Source of the DNA: Nanosyncoccus sp963544575 | Lineage (GTDB): Bacteria; Patescibacteriota; Saccharimonadia; Saccharimonadales; Saccharimonadaceae | Length of the DNA stretch: 64,000 bases | Direction: 5' to 3' | Assembly: GCA_963544575.1 (NCBI GenBank) | Contig: CAUUFZ010000002.1 | Span: 62,001 to 126,000, forward strand | Part shown: one piece after another, positions 51,142-60,470 of the stretch | Layout: the number at the start of each line of letters is the position of its first letter | Position numbering within the stretch: position 1 is the stretch's first letter | Notes under the pieces: generated by a model | What the model was told of the DNA's origin: nothing | What the model saw: only the letters and a program-made list of their open reading frames with translations | Database searches by the model: none | Position numbers and translations under genes: made by a program

Positions 51142-51876
51142 TTAGGCCATAAAAAGAAAATAAAAGGCAATGGTGTTTTTTAGTATATGTAAAATAATTC
51201 CAGCATAAATCGTACCTGTGGTTTCGCGCATCAAGCAGGCGACCACGCTGAGTGCGAAGACGTCGACGCCGACGTTCCATTGTCCATGGAGAAAGCCGAA
51301 GAGAATGGAAACGATCAAAATCGAAGTAATTAGAGAATGTTTTTTGCGAAGTTTGCCGTAGATGAGTCCGCGGTAAATAACCTCTTCGAGAATTGGCCCA
51401 ACTACTACCAGGGCAATGGCCGCTAGAATTTTGCCAGATGGCGAAATTAAGGTGGAATAAAGTAGTGGTTGAGCTTCGTTAAAATTAAACCATGGAAAAA
51501 CCGAGAAAAGTGCGGTCAGAATGGCAGAAAAAGCTAGATAGCCGAAAAATCCGGCAATAGCGAGACCGATGTCTGAGAAAGTAATCAAATCCTTTAGCCC
51601 AAGCTCATTACGGGTGACGGGATCCTTAAGAGGTTTAATGTGTTTTAAGGTGAAGAGTAGAAAAATAAAACTTAAAGTATAGACTAAGGCGGAAAAAATT
51701 GTAGCAGCGAGGGGTGTTTTTAAAGTGTCGGAGCCAAGAATGTATAACATTGGTACCCCCACAATAAATTGCGCGGCATAAAAAGTGATAATAGCTAAGA
51801 TTGGAAGATAAATGAGATCCGAGCCGGATTTTAGTGATTTGACAATTTTACTTGAAAATGAAGATTTTGATGTCAT
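51142..51876 (-). CDS. CPBP-family intramembrane metalloprotease
   Basis: 244 residues with about seven hydrophobic segments. The Abi/CPBP motifs are EEVIYRGLIYGKL (EExxxR), FGFLHGQW (second His) and the later N/D-containing helix. Similar to prenyl-protein peptidase Rce1-like proteins; substrate unknown. It starts one base after the rseP stop, so both membrane proteases are made from one message. Confidence 0.88.
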   Translation of the reverse strand: MTSKSSFSSKIVKSLKSGSDLIYLPILAIITFYAAQFIVGVPMLYILGSDTLKTPLAATIFSALVYTLSFIFLLFTLKHIKPLKDPVTRNELGLKDLITFSDIGLAIAGFFGYLAFSAILTALFSVFPWFNFNEAQPLLYSTLISPSGKILAAIALVVVGPILEEVIYRGLIYGKLRKKHSLITSILIVSILFGFLHGQWNVGVDVFALSVVACLMRETTGTIYAGIILHILKNTIAFYFLFMA

Positions 51877-51877
51877 A

Positions 51878-53230
51878 TTAATGGAAGATACGGATTAGGT
51901 CTAAAATCGTGACAAGGATAAACATGGCGAAGAGGAAGAGGAAGGTGGTGGCGATAATTTTCCCTTCGGTCTCAGTCGAGAGTTTTTTCTTGATTAGTTT
52001 TGAGATCGCAATCATGGTCCAACGGCCGCCATCGAGGGCTGGGATTGGTAGAACATTCATACAGGCGAGGGAGATGGAAATGATGGCGGTGAGGAAAAAT
52101 AGTTCGGTCAGGCCAGCGCTGACAAAACTTGGGAAAATAACCCCGATAATACCAACTGGGCCAGAGACAGATTCACCGGCTTTGGCAAGTTCTTGCTTGC
52201 CAGACTCTTTGGCTTCTTGATTACCAGTGATTTGTTTGGCGACTCCAGAGAAGAGGTTTTTCACCATGTCATAGAGACCATGGAAAGTTTCGCCAGTGAT
52301 TTGGGCGGTGGTGCCAAGGCCGATAAGTGGGGCATCGATTACGGAATAACGGGCGAGGAATTGTCCATCCATACGCATGGAAATGCCAAGAGCTGGCGAA
52401 TTTTCCCCAGAGTTTAGCGTTACTTCGTGTTCACTGGATTCTTGCGTCTCTGGATTGATAGTGCGATAGACTACGGTTTGACCAAGATGGGATTTGTTAA
52501 AATCTTGAACATCAAGGGTGGAGGTTAGTACTTTCCAGTTATCTTCATTCTTGGCTTTGGCATCGTGAATAATAGTATTAGCTTTCAGGGTGCTATGACT
52601 AGCTGGTGAGTCTTCAATAATCTTATCGATATAGATTTTTGGCATAGTAAAATGCGCTTTTTCATTAATATTAAATTGATTATTCATGAATTGTGGCATG
52701 CCAGTAATGGCGAGAATGGTAAAAATTAAAATACCATAAAGCCAGTTCATGGTAACGCCACCGAAAAGAATGGCAGTTTTTTGAAGATAATTTGTGGCGC
52801 CAAAAGTATGGGGCTTGGTTTCAGCGTCCGATTCCCCATCCATGGTGCAGAAGCCACCGAGTGGGAGGAGGTTAATGCTGAAAATTAAATAATCTTGTTT
52901 ATAGAGTGGATCATTCTTATATTCGGTGCTAGGAATGAAAAACCAGACATATTTATCTTTTTTGGTTTTGTCTTTCCCCATGGCGAGTAATTTTTGGAGA
53001 CGTTTTTGATTAACTTTGGTCTTGGATTCGTCTTTAAGGCTATCGTAGAATTTTTGGACTTCTTTGGCCGGCAGGTGAAGCCAGGCGAGCTTGCGTGGCG
53101 GTAAACCAATGCCGAATTCGTTAACTTTGACACCGGATTTTTTAGCCATAATGAAGTGGCCAAATTCATGAATGACGACGAGTAATGTGAGGGCGATAAG
53201 GCCGATAAAAGCACCAAATAAAATATTCAT
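51878..53230 (-). CDS. rseP: site-2 protease RseP (M50)
   Basis: 450 residues. HEFGH at about 21-25 in the first membrane helix, a PDZ region (about 195-270), and NVLPIPALDGGRW in the third helix completing the zinc site. A soluble insertion of roughly 60 charged residues lies after the first helix (DSLKDESKTKVNQKRLQK). It cleaves membrane-spanning substrates such as anti-sigma factors or signal-peptide remnants. TGCTAAAAT ends 6 nt before the ATG. Confidence 0.94.
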   Translation of the reverse strand: MNILFGAFIGLIALTLLVVIHEFGHFIMAKKSGVKVNEFGIGLPPRKLAWLHLPAKEVQKFYDSLKDESKTKVNQKRLQKLLAMGKDKTKKDKYVWFFIPSTEYKNDPLYKQDYLIFSINLLPLGGFCTMDGESDAETKPHTFGATNYLQKTAILFGGVTMNWLYGILIFTILAITGMPQFMNNQFNINEKAHFTMPKIYIDKIIEDSPASHSTLKANTIIHDAKAKNEDNWKVLTSTLDVQDFNKSHLGQTVVYRTINPETQESSEHEVTLNSGENSPALGISMRMDGQFLARYSVIDAPLIGLGTTAQITGETFHGLYDMVKNLFSGVAKQITGNQEAKESGKQELAKAGESVSGPVGIIGVIFPSFVSAGLTELFFLTAIISISLACMNVLPIPALDGGRWTMIAISKLIKKKLSTETEGKIIATTFLFLFAMFILVTILDLIRIFH

Positions 53231-53236
53231 ATATCT

Positions 53237-53242
53237 ATTTTA
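53237..53242 (-). promoter_or_regulatory. -10 element of a leaderless promoter (rseP)
   Basis: TGCTAAAAT (extended -10) on the minus strand; hexamer ends 6 nt before the ATG. Confidence 0.7.
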
Positions 53243-53250
53243 GCACAAGA

Positions 53251-53284
53251 AAAATAGAATAGGTTTTTCGCCTATTCTATTTTC
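53251..53284 (-). terminator. terminator of the rpsB-tsf operon
   Basis: AAAATAGAATAGG/CCTATTCTATTTT, a 13-bp perfect stem, with A/T tracts. Confidence 0.9.
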
Positions 53285-53301
53285 AGGTTTGAATAAATTA
53301 T

Positions 53302-53892
53302 TTATTCAGTGACGCCAAGTTCGATGCGCTTGAATTGCTTGACAGTGATATTTTCACCGGTTTTAGCAATCATTTCTTTGATGAATTCGGCGATAGTCTT
53401 AGAATCATCAAGGATGTAAGGTTGAAGCATTAAAACTTTGTCAGAGAAAGCTTTTTTGACTTGGCCAGAAAGGATTTGTTCCTTCATATTTTCTGGGCCC
53501 TTGAAGTTGGCTTCAAATTCTTCCATTTTGGCCTTCATGGTTTCAGCTGGAATGTCTTCCTCAGAAACATAAAGTGGAGCCATAGAAGCAACTTGCATGG
53601 CAAGTTTGTGTGCAAGATCTTTAAATTCATCGGTATTAGCGACAAAAGAAGTCTCACAGTTTACTTCGATAATAGCACCGAGGCGGCCATCATGAATATA
53701 AGCATCGACAACACCTTCACGAGTTTCGCGGTCGCCACGCTTTTCAGCCTTGGTGAGGCCTTTTTCGCGCATAGCTTTGAGGGCTTTGTCGAAATCGCCA
53801 TCGGCTTCGACAAGAGCTTTTTTAGCGTCGGTAAGACCTACACCAGATAATTCTTTGAGTTTTTTGATGTTTTCAATGGTAATTTCTGCCAT
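53302..53892 (-). CDS. tsf: elongation factor Ts
   Basis: 196 residues, the short bacterial form. N-terminal UBA-like helices (LKELSGVGLTDAKKALVEADGD), then the core with EVNCETSFVANTDEF. Regenerates EF-Tu-GTP. Follows rpsB in the conserved order. Confidence 0.96.
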   Translation of the reverse strand: MAEITIENIKKLKELSGVGLTDAKKALVEADGDFDKALKAMREKGLTKAEKRGDRETREGVVDAYIHDGRLGAIIEVNCETSFVANTDEFKDLAHKLAMQVASMAPLYVSEEDIPAETMKAKMEEFEANFKGPENMKEQILSGQVKKAFSDKVLMLQPYILDDSKTIAEFIKEMIAKTGENITVKQFKRIELGVTE

Positions 53893-53916
53893 TTTTATCT
53901 CCTTAATAGATGAAAA

Positions 53917-54603
53917 TTAGTTTTTGGCGGATTTGATAGCTTCGACAAAGTAATCAAGAATGAGTTTTTCAGCCTTGGTGGAATCGTCATTAGCTGGAAT
54001 GACAATGTCGATATCGGTTGGGTCGACATTGGTGTCGCAAATAGCGATAACTGGAATGTGAAGAGTTTTAGCTTCCTTGATAGCATTTTTATCTTCGCAA
54101 GCATCGGTGACGATGATAGCGGCTGGCTGTTCGGTCATATCTTTGATACCACCGTAACGGGTGTTAAGAACAGCAATTTCTTCTTGGAAGCGTTGAACTT
54201 CGAGCTTAGAATAGCGGGCTTCGAGTTCACCAGTCTTCATGCGGCGTTCGAGGTCTTTAACCTTCTTGATTTGGCGGTTAACGGTTTCGACGTTAGTGAG
54301 AGTACCACCGACCCAACGTTCGGTGACGTATGGCATGTCGACAGATTCGGCAGCTTCTTTAACGATAGCTTTGAGTTGTTTCTTGGTACCAACGAAAAGA
54401 ATTTTCTTGCCGTCTTTAGCGATTTTCTTGGTAAGAGCGAGAGCTTCTTCGAGGCCAGCTACGGTCTTTTCAAGATTAATAATGTGAGTATCTTGGCGCT
54501 TGCTATGGATGTATGGGGCCATTTTTGGGTGCCAACGTGAGGTCTTGTGACCAAAGTGAGCTCCTGCTTCGAGGAGTTCTTTCATGTCGATAGTCTTGGA
54601 CAT
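53917..54603 (-). CDS. rpsB: 30S ribosomal protein S2
   Basis: 228 residues from the ATG at 54603 (MSKTIDMKELLEAGAHFGH), with GGGAAAGGAA upstream; the GTG at 54621 would swallow that site. HFGHKTSRWHPKM, FVGTKKQLKAIVKE, RWVGGTLTN and VDPTDIDIVIPANDD are standard S2 motifs. A stem-loop in the leader may take part in autoregulation. Confidence 0.97.
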   Translation of the reverse strand: MSKTIDMKELLEAGAHFGHKTSRWHPKMAPYIHSKRQDTHIINLEKTVAGLEEALALTKKIAKDGKKILFVGTKKQLKAIVKEAAESVDMPYVTERWVGGTLTNVETVNRQIKKVKDLERRMKTGELEARYSKLEVQRFQEEIAVLNTRYGGIKDMTEQPAAIIVTDACEDKNAIKEAKTLHIPVIAICDTNVDPTDIDIVIPANDDSTKAEKLILDYFVEAIKSAKN

Positions 54604-54620
54604 GTTTTCCTTTCCCTTCA

Positions 54621-54651
54621 CTTCATCTTGTCTTCAGGAAAACGGATGAAG
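54621..54651 (-). promoter_or_regulatory. stem-loop in the rpsB leader
   Basis: CTTCATC/GATGAAG, 7 bp, enclosing 17 nt, 18 nt before the rpsB ATG. Could be an S2 autoregulatory element; no known S2-leader consensus was checked. Confidence 0.35.
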
Positions 54652-54742
54652 CTGTTTCATTAAATTAATTACTTTTCTATCTTAACATAAGAGGTGGAAT
54701 CTGTAAAGCTAATTCCCTATTGAAAAAACCGCGAGTATCTGA

Positions 54743-54748
54743 TAAAAT
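54743..54748 (+). promoter_or_regulatory. -10 element of rpmE
   Basis: TAAAAT, 11 nt before the ATG, predicting a leader of only a few nucleotides. Confidence 0.55.
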
Positions 54749-54759
54749 GGTGACTAATT

Positions 54760-55092
54760 ATGAGTAAACAAGAATTGCATCCAAAAGATTATCGCTTTGT
54801 GGTTTTTGCTGATGACGCTGCGAACTTTTCTTTCTTGACTAAGTCTACCGCTAAGAGCGAAGAGACTATCAAGTGGACCGATGGAAATGAATATCCACTC
54901 GTGAAGGTTCAGATTTCTTCGGCTTCTCACCCATTCTTTACTGGTGAAGAGAAGATTATTGATACCGAAGGTCGCGTTGACCGCTTCAAGGCTCGCGCTA
55001 TGAAGGCAGAAGCTTTGAAACAGGCTCTCGCTAACAAAGCTGCTAAGCAGATCAAAGAAGCTGAGAAAAAAGCAGAAAAAGCTGAAGCTTAA
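54760..55092 (+). CDS. rpmE: 50S ribosomal protein L31 (type B) with extended tail
   Basis: 110 residues. The N-terminal 80 residues are L31: KQELHPKDYRFVVFADDAAN, KVQISSASHPFFTGEEK, DTEGRVDRFKAR. No zinc-binding Cys, as in type B (C-minus) L31. The last 30 residues form an Ala/Lys/Glu helix (KAAKQIKEAEKKAEKAEA), longer than usual. Confidence 0.93.
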   Translation: MSKQELHPKDYRFVVFADDAANFSFLTKSTAKSEETIKWTDGNEYPLVKVQISSASHPFFTGEEKIIDTEGRVDRFKARAMKAEALKQALANKAAKQIKEAEKKAEKAEA

Positions 55093-55097
55093 GTCTA

Positions 55098-55126
55098 AAA
55101 TAAGGCCAAATGGCCTTATTTTTTTT
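55098..55126 (+). terminator. terminator of rpmE
   Basis: AATAAGGCC-AAAT-GGCCTTATT followed by a run of T. Confidence 0.92.
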
Positions 55127-55153
55127 GTGAAAAGTGGAATTATATATTATAAT
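55125..55153 (+). promoter_or_regulatory. promoter of tRNA-Val
   Basis: TTGTGA (55125-55130), 17-bp spacer, TATAAT (55148-55153), 11 bp before the tRNA. The -35 box overlaps the T-tract of the rpmE terminator. Confidence 0.6.
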
Positions 55154-55164
55154 GGAGAAGTTAT

Positions 55165-55241
55165 GGATCTTTAGCTCAGTTGGCTAGAGCGTACGATTCA
55201 CATTCGTAAGGTCACTGGTTCGAGCCCAGTAAGATCCACCA
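55165..55241 (+). tRNA. tRNA-Val (anticodon CAC)
   Basis: 77 nt: acceptor GGATCTT/AAGATCC, D-arm AGCTCAGTTGGCTAGAGC, anticodon stem TACGA/TCGTA with loop TTCACAT (CAC, reads GUG), T-arm ACTGG-TTCGAGC-CCAGT, encoded CCA. Confidence 0.93.
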
Positions 55242-55349
55242 AAATATTTTTGAAATCCCGGGAAGGGATTTTTTGCTGTCTATACTTCAAGATTTTAGTT
55301 CAAAAATAAGATAGTTTTTTACGAGATTGGAATATGGGGTGGATTATTA

Positions 55350-55355
55350 TATAAT
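55350..55355 (+). promoter_or_regulatory. -10 element of prfA
   Basis: TATAAT 9 nt before the ATG; near-leaderless. Confidence 0.55.
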
Positions 55356-55364
55356 TAACCTAAT

Positions 55365-56429
55365 ATGGACGAAAAAATCAAAAGTTTAGAGTTGGAATTA
55401 ACTCAACTTAATCAATTCTTGGAAAACCCGAAGGCTTATCTCGAGAGTGATTTTGCTGCAAAATCGAAGAGGAAGGCAGAGGTCGAATCAATTTTGGATT
55501 TGAAAAATGAAATTAATCGCGCCGAACAACAAATCAAGGAAGATGAAGCGATTGTTTCAGATCCTGAACTTGGCGAGATGGCAAAGCTGGAAATGCAAGA
55601 ACTTACCGAAAAAATTACTGATTTAACTAGGCAACTTGATGATAAGCTAATTCCACGCGATCCGGATGATGACAAGCCGGTGATTATGGAAATTCGAGCC
55701 GGGGCCGGTGGTGACGAGGCTTCGTTGTTTGCGGCTGAGCTTTATCGTATGTACTTGCGTTATGCGGAAAAACATGGTTTTAAAGTAGAACTAATGAATG
55801 AAAGCCTAAATGAGACCGGTGGGGTAAAAGAAGTAGTTTTCAAAATGGATGGCGAGACGCCTTTCGGGACGATGAAATTTGAAGGTGGCGTGCATCGTGT
55901 ACAGCGTGTGCCAGTCACAGAATCGCAAGGTCGCATTCATACTTCTACGGTGACAGTGGTGGCCTTACCAGAGGTAGAAGAGTCGGAAATTGTAATTGAT
56001 GAAAAAGATTTACGAATAGATATTTTCCACGCGGGTGGACATGGTGGCCAATCAGTGAACACGACTAATTCAGCTATTCGTATTACGCATTTGCCGACCG
56101 GAATTATGGTCGCAATGCAAGATGAGCGCTCTCTTCGTCAAAACAAGGAGCGCGCCATGATGGTGTTGCGTACGCGTTTGAACGATATTCAACGTGCGGA
56201 AGCGGCGAAAAATGCTTCGGCGGCACGTAAGAATTTGATTGGTACAGGTGATCGTTCAGAGAAAATTCGTACTTATAATTTCCCACAAGATCGTGTAACA
56301 GACCATCGCATTCATTATTCCAGATCAAATGTAAATGCAGTAATGGACGGTGATATTGACGATATTATCTCAGAATTGAAGAAGTGTGAGCTCGATGTAA
56401 TTCGTACGGAAAACGGCATCGCTGAATAG
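55365..56429 (+). CDS. prfA: peptide chain release factor 1
   Basis: 354 residues. The tripeptide PVT in RVPVTESQGRIHTS (the RF1 P-x-T anticodon) and GGHGGQSVN (GGQ) identify RF1, which reads UAA and UAG, the only two stops used in this window. Followed by prmC, which modifies the GGQ glutamine. Confidence 0.96.
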   Translation: MDEKIKSLELELTQLNQFLENPKAYLESDFAAKSKRKAEVESILDLKNEINRAEQQIKEDEAIVSDPELGEMAKLEMQELTEKITDLTRQLDDKLIPRDPDDDKPVIMEIRAGAGGDEASLFAAELYRMYLRYAEKHGFKVELMNESLNETGGVKEVVFKMDGETPFGTMKFEGGVHRVQRVPVTESQGRIHTSTVTVVALPEVEESEIVIDEKDLRIDIFHAGGHGGQSVNTTNSAIRITHLPTGIMVAMQDERSLRQNKERAMMVLRTRLNDIQRAEAAKNASAARKNLIGTGDRSEKIRTYNFPQDRVTDHRIHYSRSNVNAVMDGDIDDIISELKKCELDVIRTENGIAE

Positions 56430-56444
56430 AGTTTTAATGAGAAA

Positions 56445-57365
56445 ATGGCAACCACGGTAAAAAGTTGGCTGGATGTTTCAAAACAGATTATTAATCCGAC
56501 AGAGGCGGAGATTATTTTGGCGGTCTCGATGGATGTGCAGGACCGGAGCTTTTTCGTAACTCATGGTGCAGATAAAATCTCTGATGAGGCTAGGAAGAAG
56601 GCCGATCAGATGGTGGCCTTGCGCGCAAATAAAGTGCCGCTGGCCTATATTTTAGGCGTCAAGTGGTTTATGGGGCGACCTTTTTTGGTGAATCAAAATG
56701 TGTTAATTCCTCGTCCGGAAACGGAACTCGCGGCGGAACTGGCGGGAAAACTTTATTATCGAATTATTGATGGGAAATTTAATAGCGGAGAGCAGGTAAT
56801 TTCAAAAAAACCGGTGACAATTGTGGATGTGGGGACGGGATCGGGTTGCATTGGGCTTTCGGTGGCTTTGGATTGTGCGAATAGTCAGGTGATTGGTCTT
56901 GATATTTCGAAAGATGCCCTGACTGTAGCGCGAATTAACCGGGATAAACTTGGGGTAAAGAATATTAAATTTTATAAATCAGACCTTCTTTCGACGATTT
57001 TACGTTTGAAGATTCGCCCAGAAATTATCGTGGCAAATTTACCATATGTGGATGAATCTTGGGAATGGCAATCGCCAGAATTACAATACGAGCCAAAGTT
57101 GGCGCTCTATGCAGATAAGGATGGTTTGGCGCAGATTTATCGTCTACTCGATCAAATTAAGCGAAATTTCTTCAGCATTAAAAACCCGGAGGAGCTCTCG
57201 GAGACAGAAATTCAGGCGGAACTGGAAACTAATTATGTGATTATAGAATCAGATATGAGTCAGCAGCAAAAAATTATTGAATACGCGGAGAAGTTGGGCT
57301 TTGAGTTGGGACTAAAGAAAGATTTAATTTTAGGATTTTTCTATCCAGTGGATAAGCTTAAATAA
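56445..57365 (+). CDS. prmC: release-factor glutamine N5-methyltransferase PrmC
   Basis: 306 residues. N-terminal helical domain recognising RF, then a SAM-binding Rossmann domain: RPETELAAELAG, VDVGTGSGCIGLSVAL, and the substrate-binding motif, here NLPY (VANLPYVDESWEW) instead of the usual NPPY. The first Pro of the motif is replaced by Leu. Lies 15 bases after prfA in a conserved pair. Confidence 0.92.
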   Translation: MATTVKSWLDVSKQIINPTEAEIILAVSMDVQDRSFFVTHGADKISDEARKKADQMVALRANKVPLAYILGVKWFMGRPFLVNQNVLIPRPETELAAELAGKLYYRIIDGKFNSGEQVISKKPVTIVDVGTGSGCIGLSVALDCANSQVIGLDISKDALTVARINRDKLGVKNIKFYKSDLLSTILRLKIRPEIIVANLPYVDESWEWQSPELQYEPKLALYADKDGLAQIYRLLDQIKRNFFSIKNPEELSETEIQAELETNYVIIESDMSQQQKIIEYAEKLGFELGLKKDLILGFFYPVDKLK

Positions 57366-57421
57366 TTTTTGGTGGAATTTTAGTTAAAATAAGAATTTTA
57401 ATAATGCGTATTATGATAGAT

Positions 57422-57449
57422 AAAAAATAACCCCGGAGGGTTATTTTTT
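57422..57449 (+). terminator. bidirectional terminator between prmC and htrA
   Basis: AATAACCC-CGGA-GGGTTATT with A- and T-tracts on the two sides. Confidence 0.9.
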
Positions 57450-57453
57450 GATT

Positions 57454-58995
57454 TTATTCTTCGTCGTCGTCTGATTTTTTATTGTTGGTAACCTTGGCGC
57501 TATCGGCGTCATAGGCTTCAAGTTTAACCTCGAGCTGAACGTATTTTTTGTCACGATAGACCTCAAGTTTAACTGTATCGCCGACGGCGTATTCGCCAAT
57601 CAAGCTGCCAAGAGAGCCGGCAGTGCCGATTTTGGTGCCATTAACGGCAGTAATAATGTCGCCATCTTTGATACCAGCCTTGTCGCCAGCACTACCCTTA
57701 ATGACGGCGGAAGCATTGTTTGAGCCTTTGACGTAGGCACCAGCCGTAACATCAAGTTTCTTTTCTTTGGCAATAAGCGGGGTGATGGTTTGGTAGCGGA
57801 CACCTAATACGGCGCGTTCGAATTTACCATCTTTGAGGACGCCAGCCATAATTCCCTTGACGCTATTAATAGGGATAGCAAAGCCAACGTTATTTCCCTG
57901 GCTAGCATAGGCGGTATTAATACCAATCACTTCACCGGCGGCATTAACCAGTGGTCCACCGGAGTTACCGCCATTAATTGCGGCATCGGTTTGGATCATA
58001 TCGGAAAGGGTTTCATAGGTGGTGCGAGAAGAATCGGAGGCGGTTAGACTACGACCTTTACCAGAGATGATACCGGAGGTCACGGAGTTTTGGTAGGTAC
58101 CAAGCGCATTGCCGATAGCTACAACTTGCTGGCCGATGTTAGTGGTTTTGCTGTCACCAATTTTGATTGGAGTAAGATCTTTTATGTCTTTGATCTTAAT
58201 AATGGCAAAATCATTGATTGGGTCGGTGCCGATAAGTTCAACATCTTCATAAGTCGAACCATCGTCGAGGATGACGCCAATTTTAGTAGCATTAGCAACG
58301 ACGTGCTTATTGGTGGCGATATAACCATCGCTACTGATGATAAAGCCGGTACCGGCAGCCTGGGAAACTTGACCAGTAAAGAAAGATCCGGTGGTACTAG
58401 TATTGGTGATGATTGAAACGACACTCTTTGAGACAGAATTGGCAATTTCAGAAATTGAACCTTCAGCAAAGGTAGCGGCGTTATTGCTGGCCGAATTACT
58501 ACTGTGGAAAATTGAAGTAGTAGGACGGTTGTAAGCATAATAAAGCGCGGTGCCCGATAAAGCGACGGCTACGAGACTAGCGAAGGTAGCAAAACGATTT
58601 TTGCCAGTTTTGGTTTGAGATTTCTTTTCGTTTTTTGATTCTGTAGACTCTTCGGCTTTTGCGTCATCGTCAGAATTATTTTGGTCGGCGGTTTCTACTT
58701 CGTCTTTAGATTCAGTTTCCAATTCATCTTTAGATTCGGTTTTAGATTCAGATTTATCTTCAGTCTCAGATTCACCTTCGGTTTCGGAATCGGTTTCAGT
58801 TTTGACTTCATCTTCAATTTCGGTTTTGGATCGTTCTGAAGCTTCGGAATGTTCTGAGGTGTCGGTAGCTTCTGACTCTTCGACTGGATTCACGGATGAA
58901 TCGGTAGATTCGAGATCTTCTGGCTCAGAAATGTTTTTTACTTCTTCTATATCGGTTGAGTCTTTTGGCTCAAAATTACTTTTATCTTCGTTCAT
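57454..58995 (-). CDS. HtrA/DegP-like serine protease
   Basis: 513 residues. A 130-residue acidic Ser/Glu/Asp N-terminus (cytoplasmic), one membrane helix (FATFASLVAVALSGTALYYAY, about 136-156), trypsin-like domain with His in ATNKHVVANA, Asp in DPINDFAIIKI and Ser in GGNSGGPL, then one PDZ domain (GSAGDKAGIKDGDIITAV). Degrades or chaperones misfolded envelope proteins. AAGGAGGT before the ATG. Confidence 0.94.
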   Translation of the reverse strand: MNEDKSNFEPKDSTDIEEVKNISEPEDLESTDSSVNPVEESEATDTSEHSEASERSKTEIEDEVKTETDSETEGESETEDKSESKTESKDELETESKDEVETADQNNSDDDAKAEESTESKNEKKSQTKTGKNRFATFASLVAVALSGTALYYAYNRPTTSIFHSSNSASNNAATFAEGSISEIANSVSKSVVSIITNTSTTGSFFTGQVSQAAGTGFIISSDGYIATNKHVVANATKIGVILDDGSTYEDVELIGTDPINDFAIIKIKDIKDLTPIKIGDSKTTNIGQQVVAIGNALGTYQNSVTSGIISGKGRSLTASDSSRTTYETLSDMIQTDAAINGGNSGGPLVNAAGEVIGINTAYASQGNNVGFAIPINSVKGIMAGVLKDGKFERAVLGVRYQTITPLIAKEKKLDVTAGAYVKGSNNASAVIKGSAGDKAGIKDGDIITAVNGTKIGTAGSLGSLIGEYAVGDTVKLEVYRDKKYVQLEVKLEAYDADSAKVTNNKKSDDDEE

Positions 58996-59018
58996 TTTTT
59001 ACCTCCTTAAACGTAAGA

Positions 59019-59801
59019 TTAGACATTGAATAATGGTTTACTAAACCACAGCACGATTATCAGGATTACGGATATAGCAAAAATAGTTGGAATGAGAATG
59101 TCTTTTTTCTCAATCTTCTGGTCATTTTGACTGGCGTTTTGATAAAGTAGGCCGGCGAGGAATGCTAAGATTGTTAGAATAATGGAAACTTGTGGAATGA
59201 TTAGACCGAAGGCCTTGAAAGAATAGACAATGAGCCAGAATTCAGCTAACCAGGAAATCTCGGCAAAAATTAGACCAGAAATCAGGGTAATTAAACTATA
59301 TTCAGTGTCTTCACTCTGTACTAAAACGTGGCGTGCTACGGCAAAACCGAGGATAAAGTTTAATAGGACGGTGAGACCGGAGCTGCTACTAGCTACCATC
59401 AGGGTGATGGCGGTACTGCCGAAAAATACCGCGAGAAGCGCCTGCAACTTGGTGGCAAAATTAGAAGACATTGGCTTGAGAACGATGAGCCAGAGTGAAT
59501 AGAGAGCCGTTAATACGTAATGTAATGGGCTTAAAATATTTCCGGCACAGTAGGCGAGAAAGACGAAGGAAAAACCCATGATGAGGTCGACTAGATTGGA
59601 TTTAATATTAATAAATAAATAGCGTGGACGCACGGCAAACATACGCCATTTGGAAAGAAGCACCAAGGCGCAGCTAGGAAGAAAACTTGCGGTAGCGAGG
59701 TTTAGAAAAATGGTGGCAATGGCAAGTATTAAATTCAGTAAGACATGAAGAATGGTACTGAGAATATTGCGGCCACGTCGGATGATTACATAATCTGCCA
59801 T
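59019..59801 (-). CDS. polytopic membrane protein of unknown function
   Basis: 260 residues with about eight hydrophobic segments, beginning MADYVIIRRGRNILST. Hydrophobic stretches include ILHVLLNLILAIATIFL, LIMGFSFVFLAYCAGNIL and IPTIFAISVILIIVLWF. No transporter motif recognised. It starts 7 nt behind TATAAT and lies between lepB and htrA, so an envelope role is likely but not shown. Confidence 0.8.
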   Translation of the reverse strand: MADYVIIRRGRNILSTILHVLLNLILAIATIFLNLATASFLPSCALVLLSKWRMFAVRPRYLFINIKSNLVDLIMGFSFVFLAYCAGNILSPLHYVLTALYSLWLIVLKPMSSNFATKLQALLAVFFGSTAITLMVASSSSGLTVLLNFILGFAVARHVLVQSEDTEYSLITLISGLIFAEISWLAEFWLIVYSFKAFGLIIPQVSIILTILAFLAGLLYQNASQNDQKIEKKDILIPTIFAISVILIIVLWFSKPLFNV

Positions 59802-59808
59802 ATAGAAT

Positions 59809-59814
59809 ATTATA
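59809..59814 (-). promoter_or_regulatory. -10 element of a leaderless promoter (gene at 59019)
   Basis: TATAAT on the minus strand, 7 nt before the ATG. Confidence 0.65.
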
Positions 59815-59822
59815 CCTTATTA

Positions 59823-60464
59823 TTAAAATAAACGAATGTGATCGAAGGGATAAAGTCGCATGAGAACTGGTCCGATGATGCGACAATACGGAATAGTGCC
59901 AAGGCCATAACGAGAATCGTAGGAATGGGTACCCTCACGGTTATCGCCGACTACGAAAATTTCACCATCTGGCACCGTGATATCAACTTCACCAGAAGTG
60001 TTGGCCTTTGGGCCATCAGTGGTGGACTTTCTGGTAGCGGCATCTGGGTCGAAGCCATTAGGGTTCTGGTCATTATAAACCGTAATTTTGCCGTCTTTTA
60101 CTACCACGCGTTCGCCTGGAAAAGCAATGACACGCTTGATGATGTATTGATCCTTAATGGTAGGATCGACACTACAAGTTAGCTTGCCACTAGATTCGCC
60201 ATTCAAGAAAACAATGATTTGGGCACGTTCTGGTACGTATTCCTTGCCTGATAGATGGCTCATGCTGACGGCTAGTCGATTGACGATTAAACGGTCGTTT
60301 TCGCTTAAAGTGTTATCCATGGAATGTCCGACGACATTATAGGAGCGAAAAACGTAGGCATTTAAGAACATGGTGCCGAGAATGACACAGGCGACAAAAA
60401 CAATTAAGTTAACAAAATCTTTGACAATTGGATATCTTTTGAAGAATGAAACTTTATTTTCCAC
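59823..60464 (-). CDS. lepB: signal peptidase I
   Basis: 213 residues. One N-terminal membrane helix (VNLIVFVACVILGTMFLNAYV); catalytic Ser in VVGHSMDNTL and Lys in IIKRVIAFPGE; box E VVGDNREGTHSYDSR. It removes signal peptides of exported proteins. The start is GTG, 6 nt behind TAAAAT, giving a leaderless message with a GTG first codon. Confidence 0.94.
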   Translation of the reverse strand: MENKVSFFKRYPIVKDFVNLIVFVACVILGTMFLNAYVFRSYNVVGHSMDNTLSENDRLIVNRLAVSMSHLSGKEYVPERAQIIVFLNGESSGKLTCSVDPTIKDQYIIKRVIAFPGERVVVKDGKITVYNDQNPNGFDPDAATRKSTTDGPKANTSGEVDITVPDGEIFVVGDNREGTHSYDSRYGLGTIPYCRIIGPVLMRLYPFDHIRLF

Positions 60465-60470
60465 TAATCT

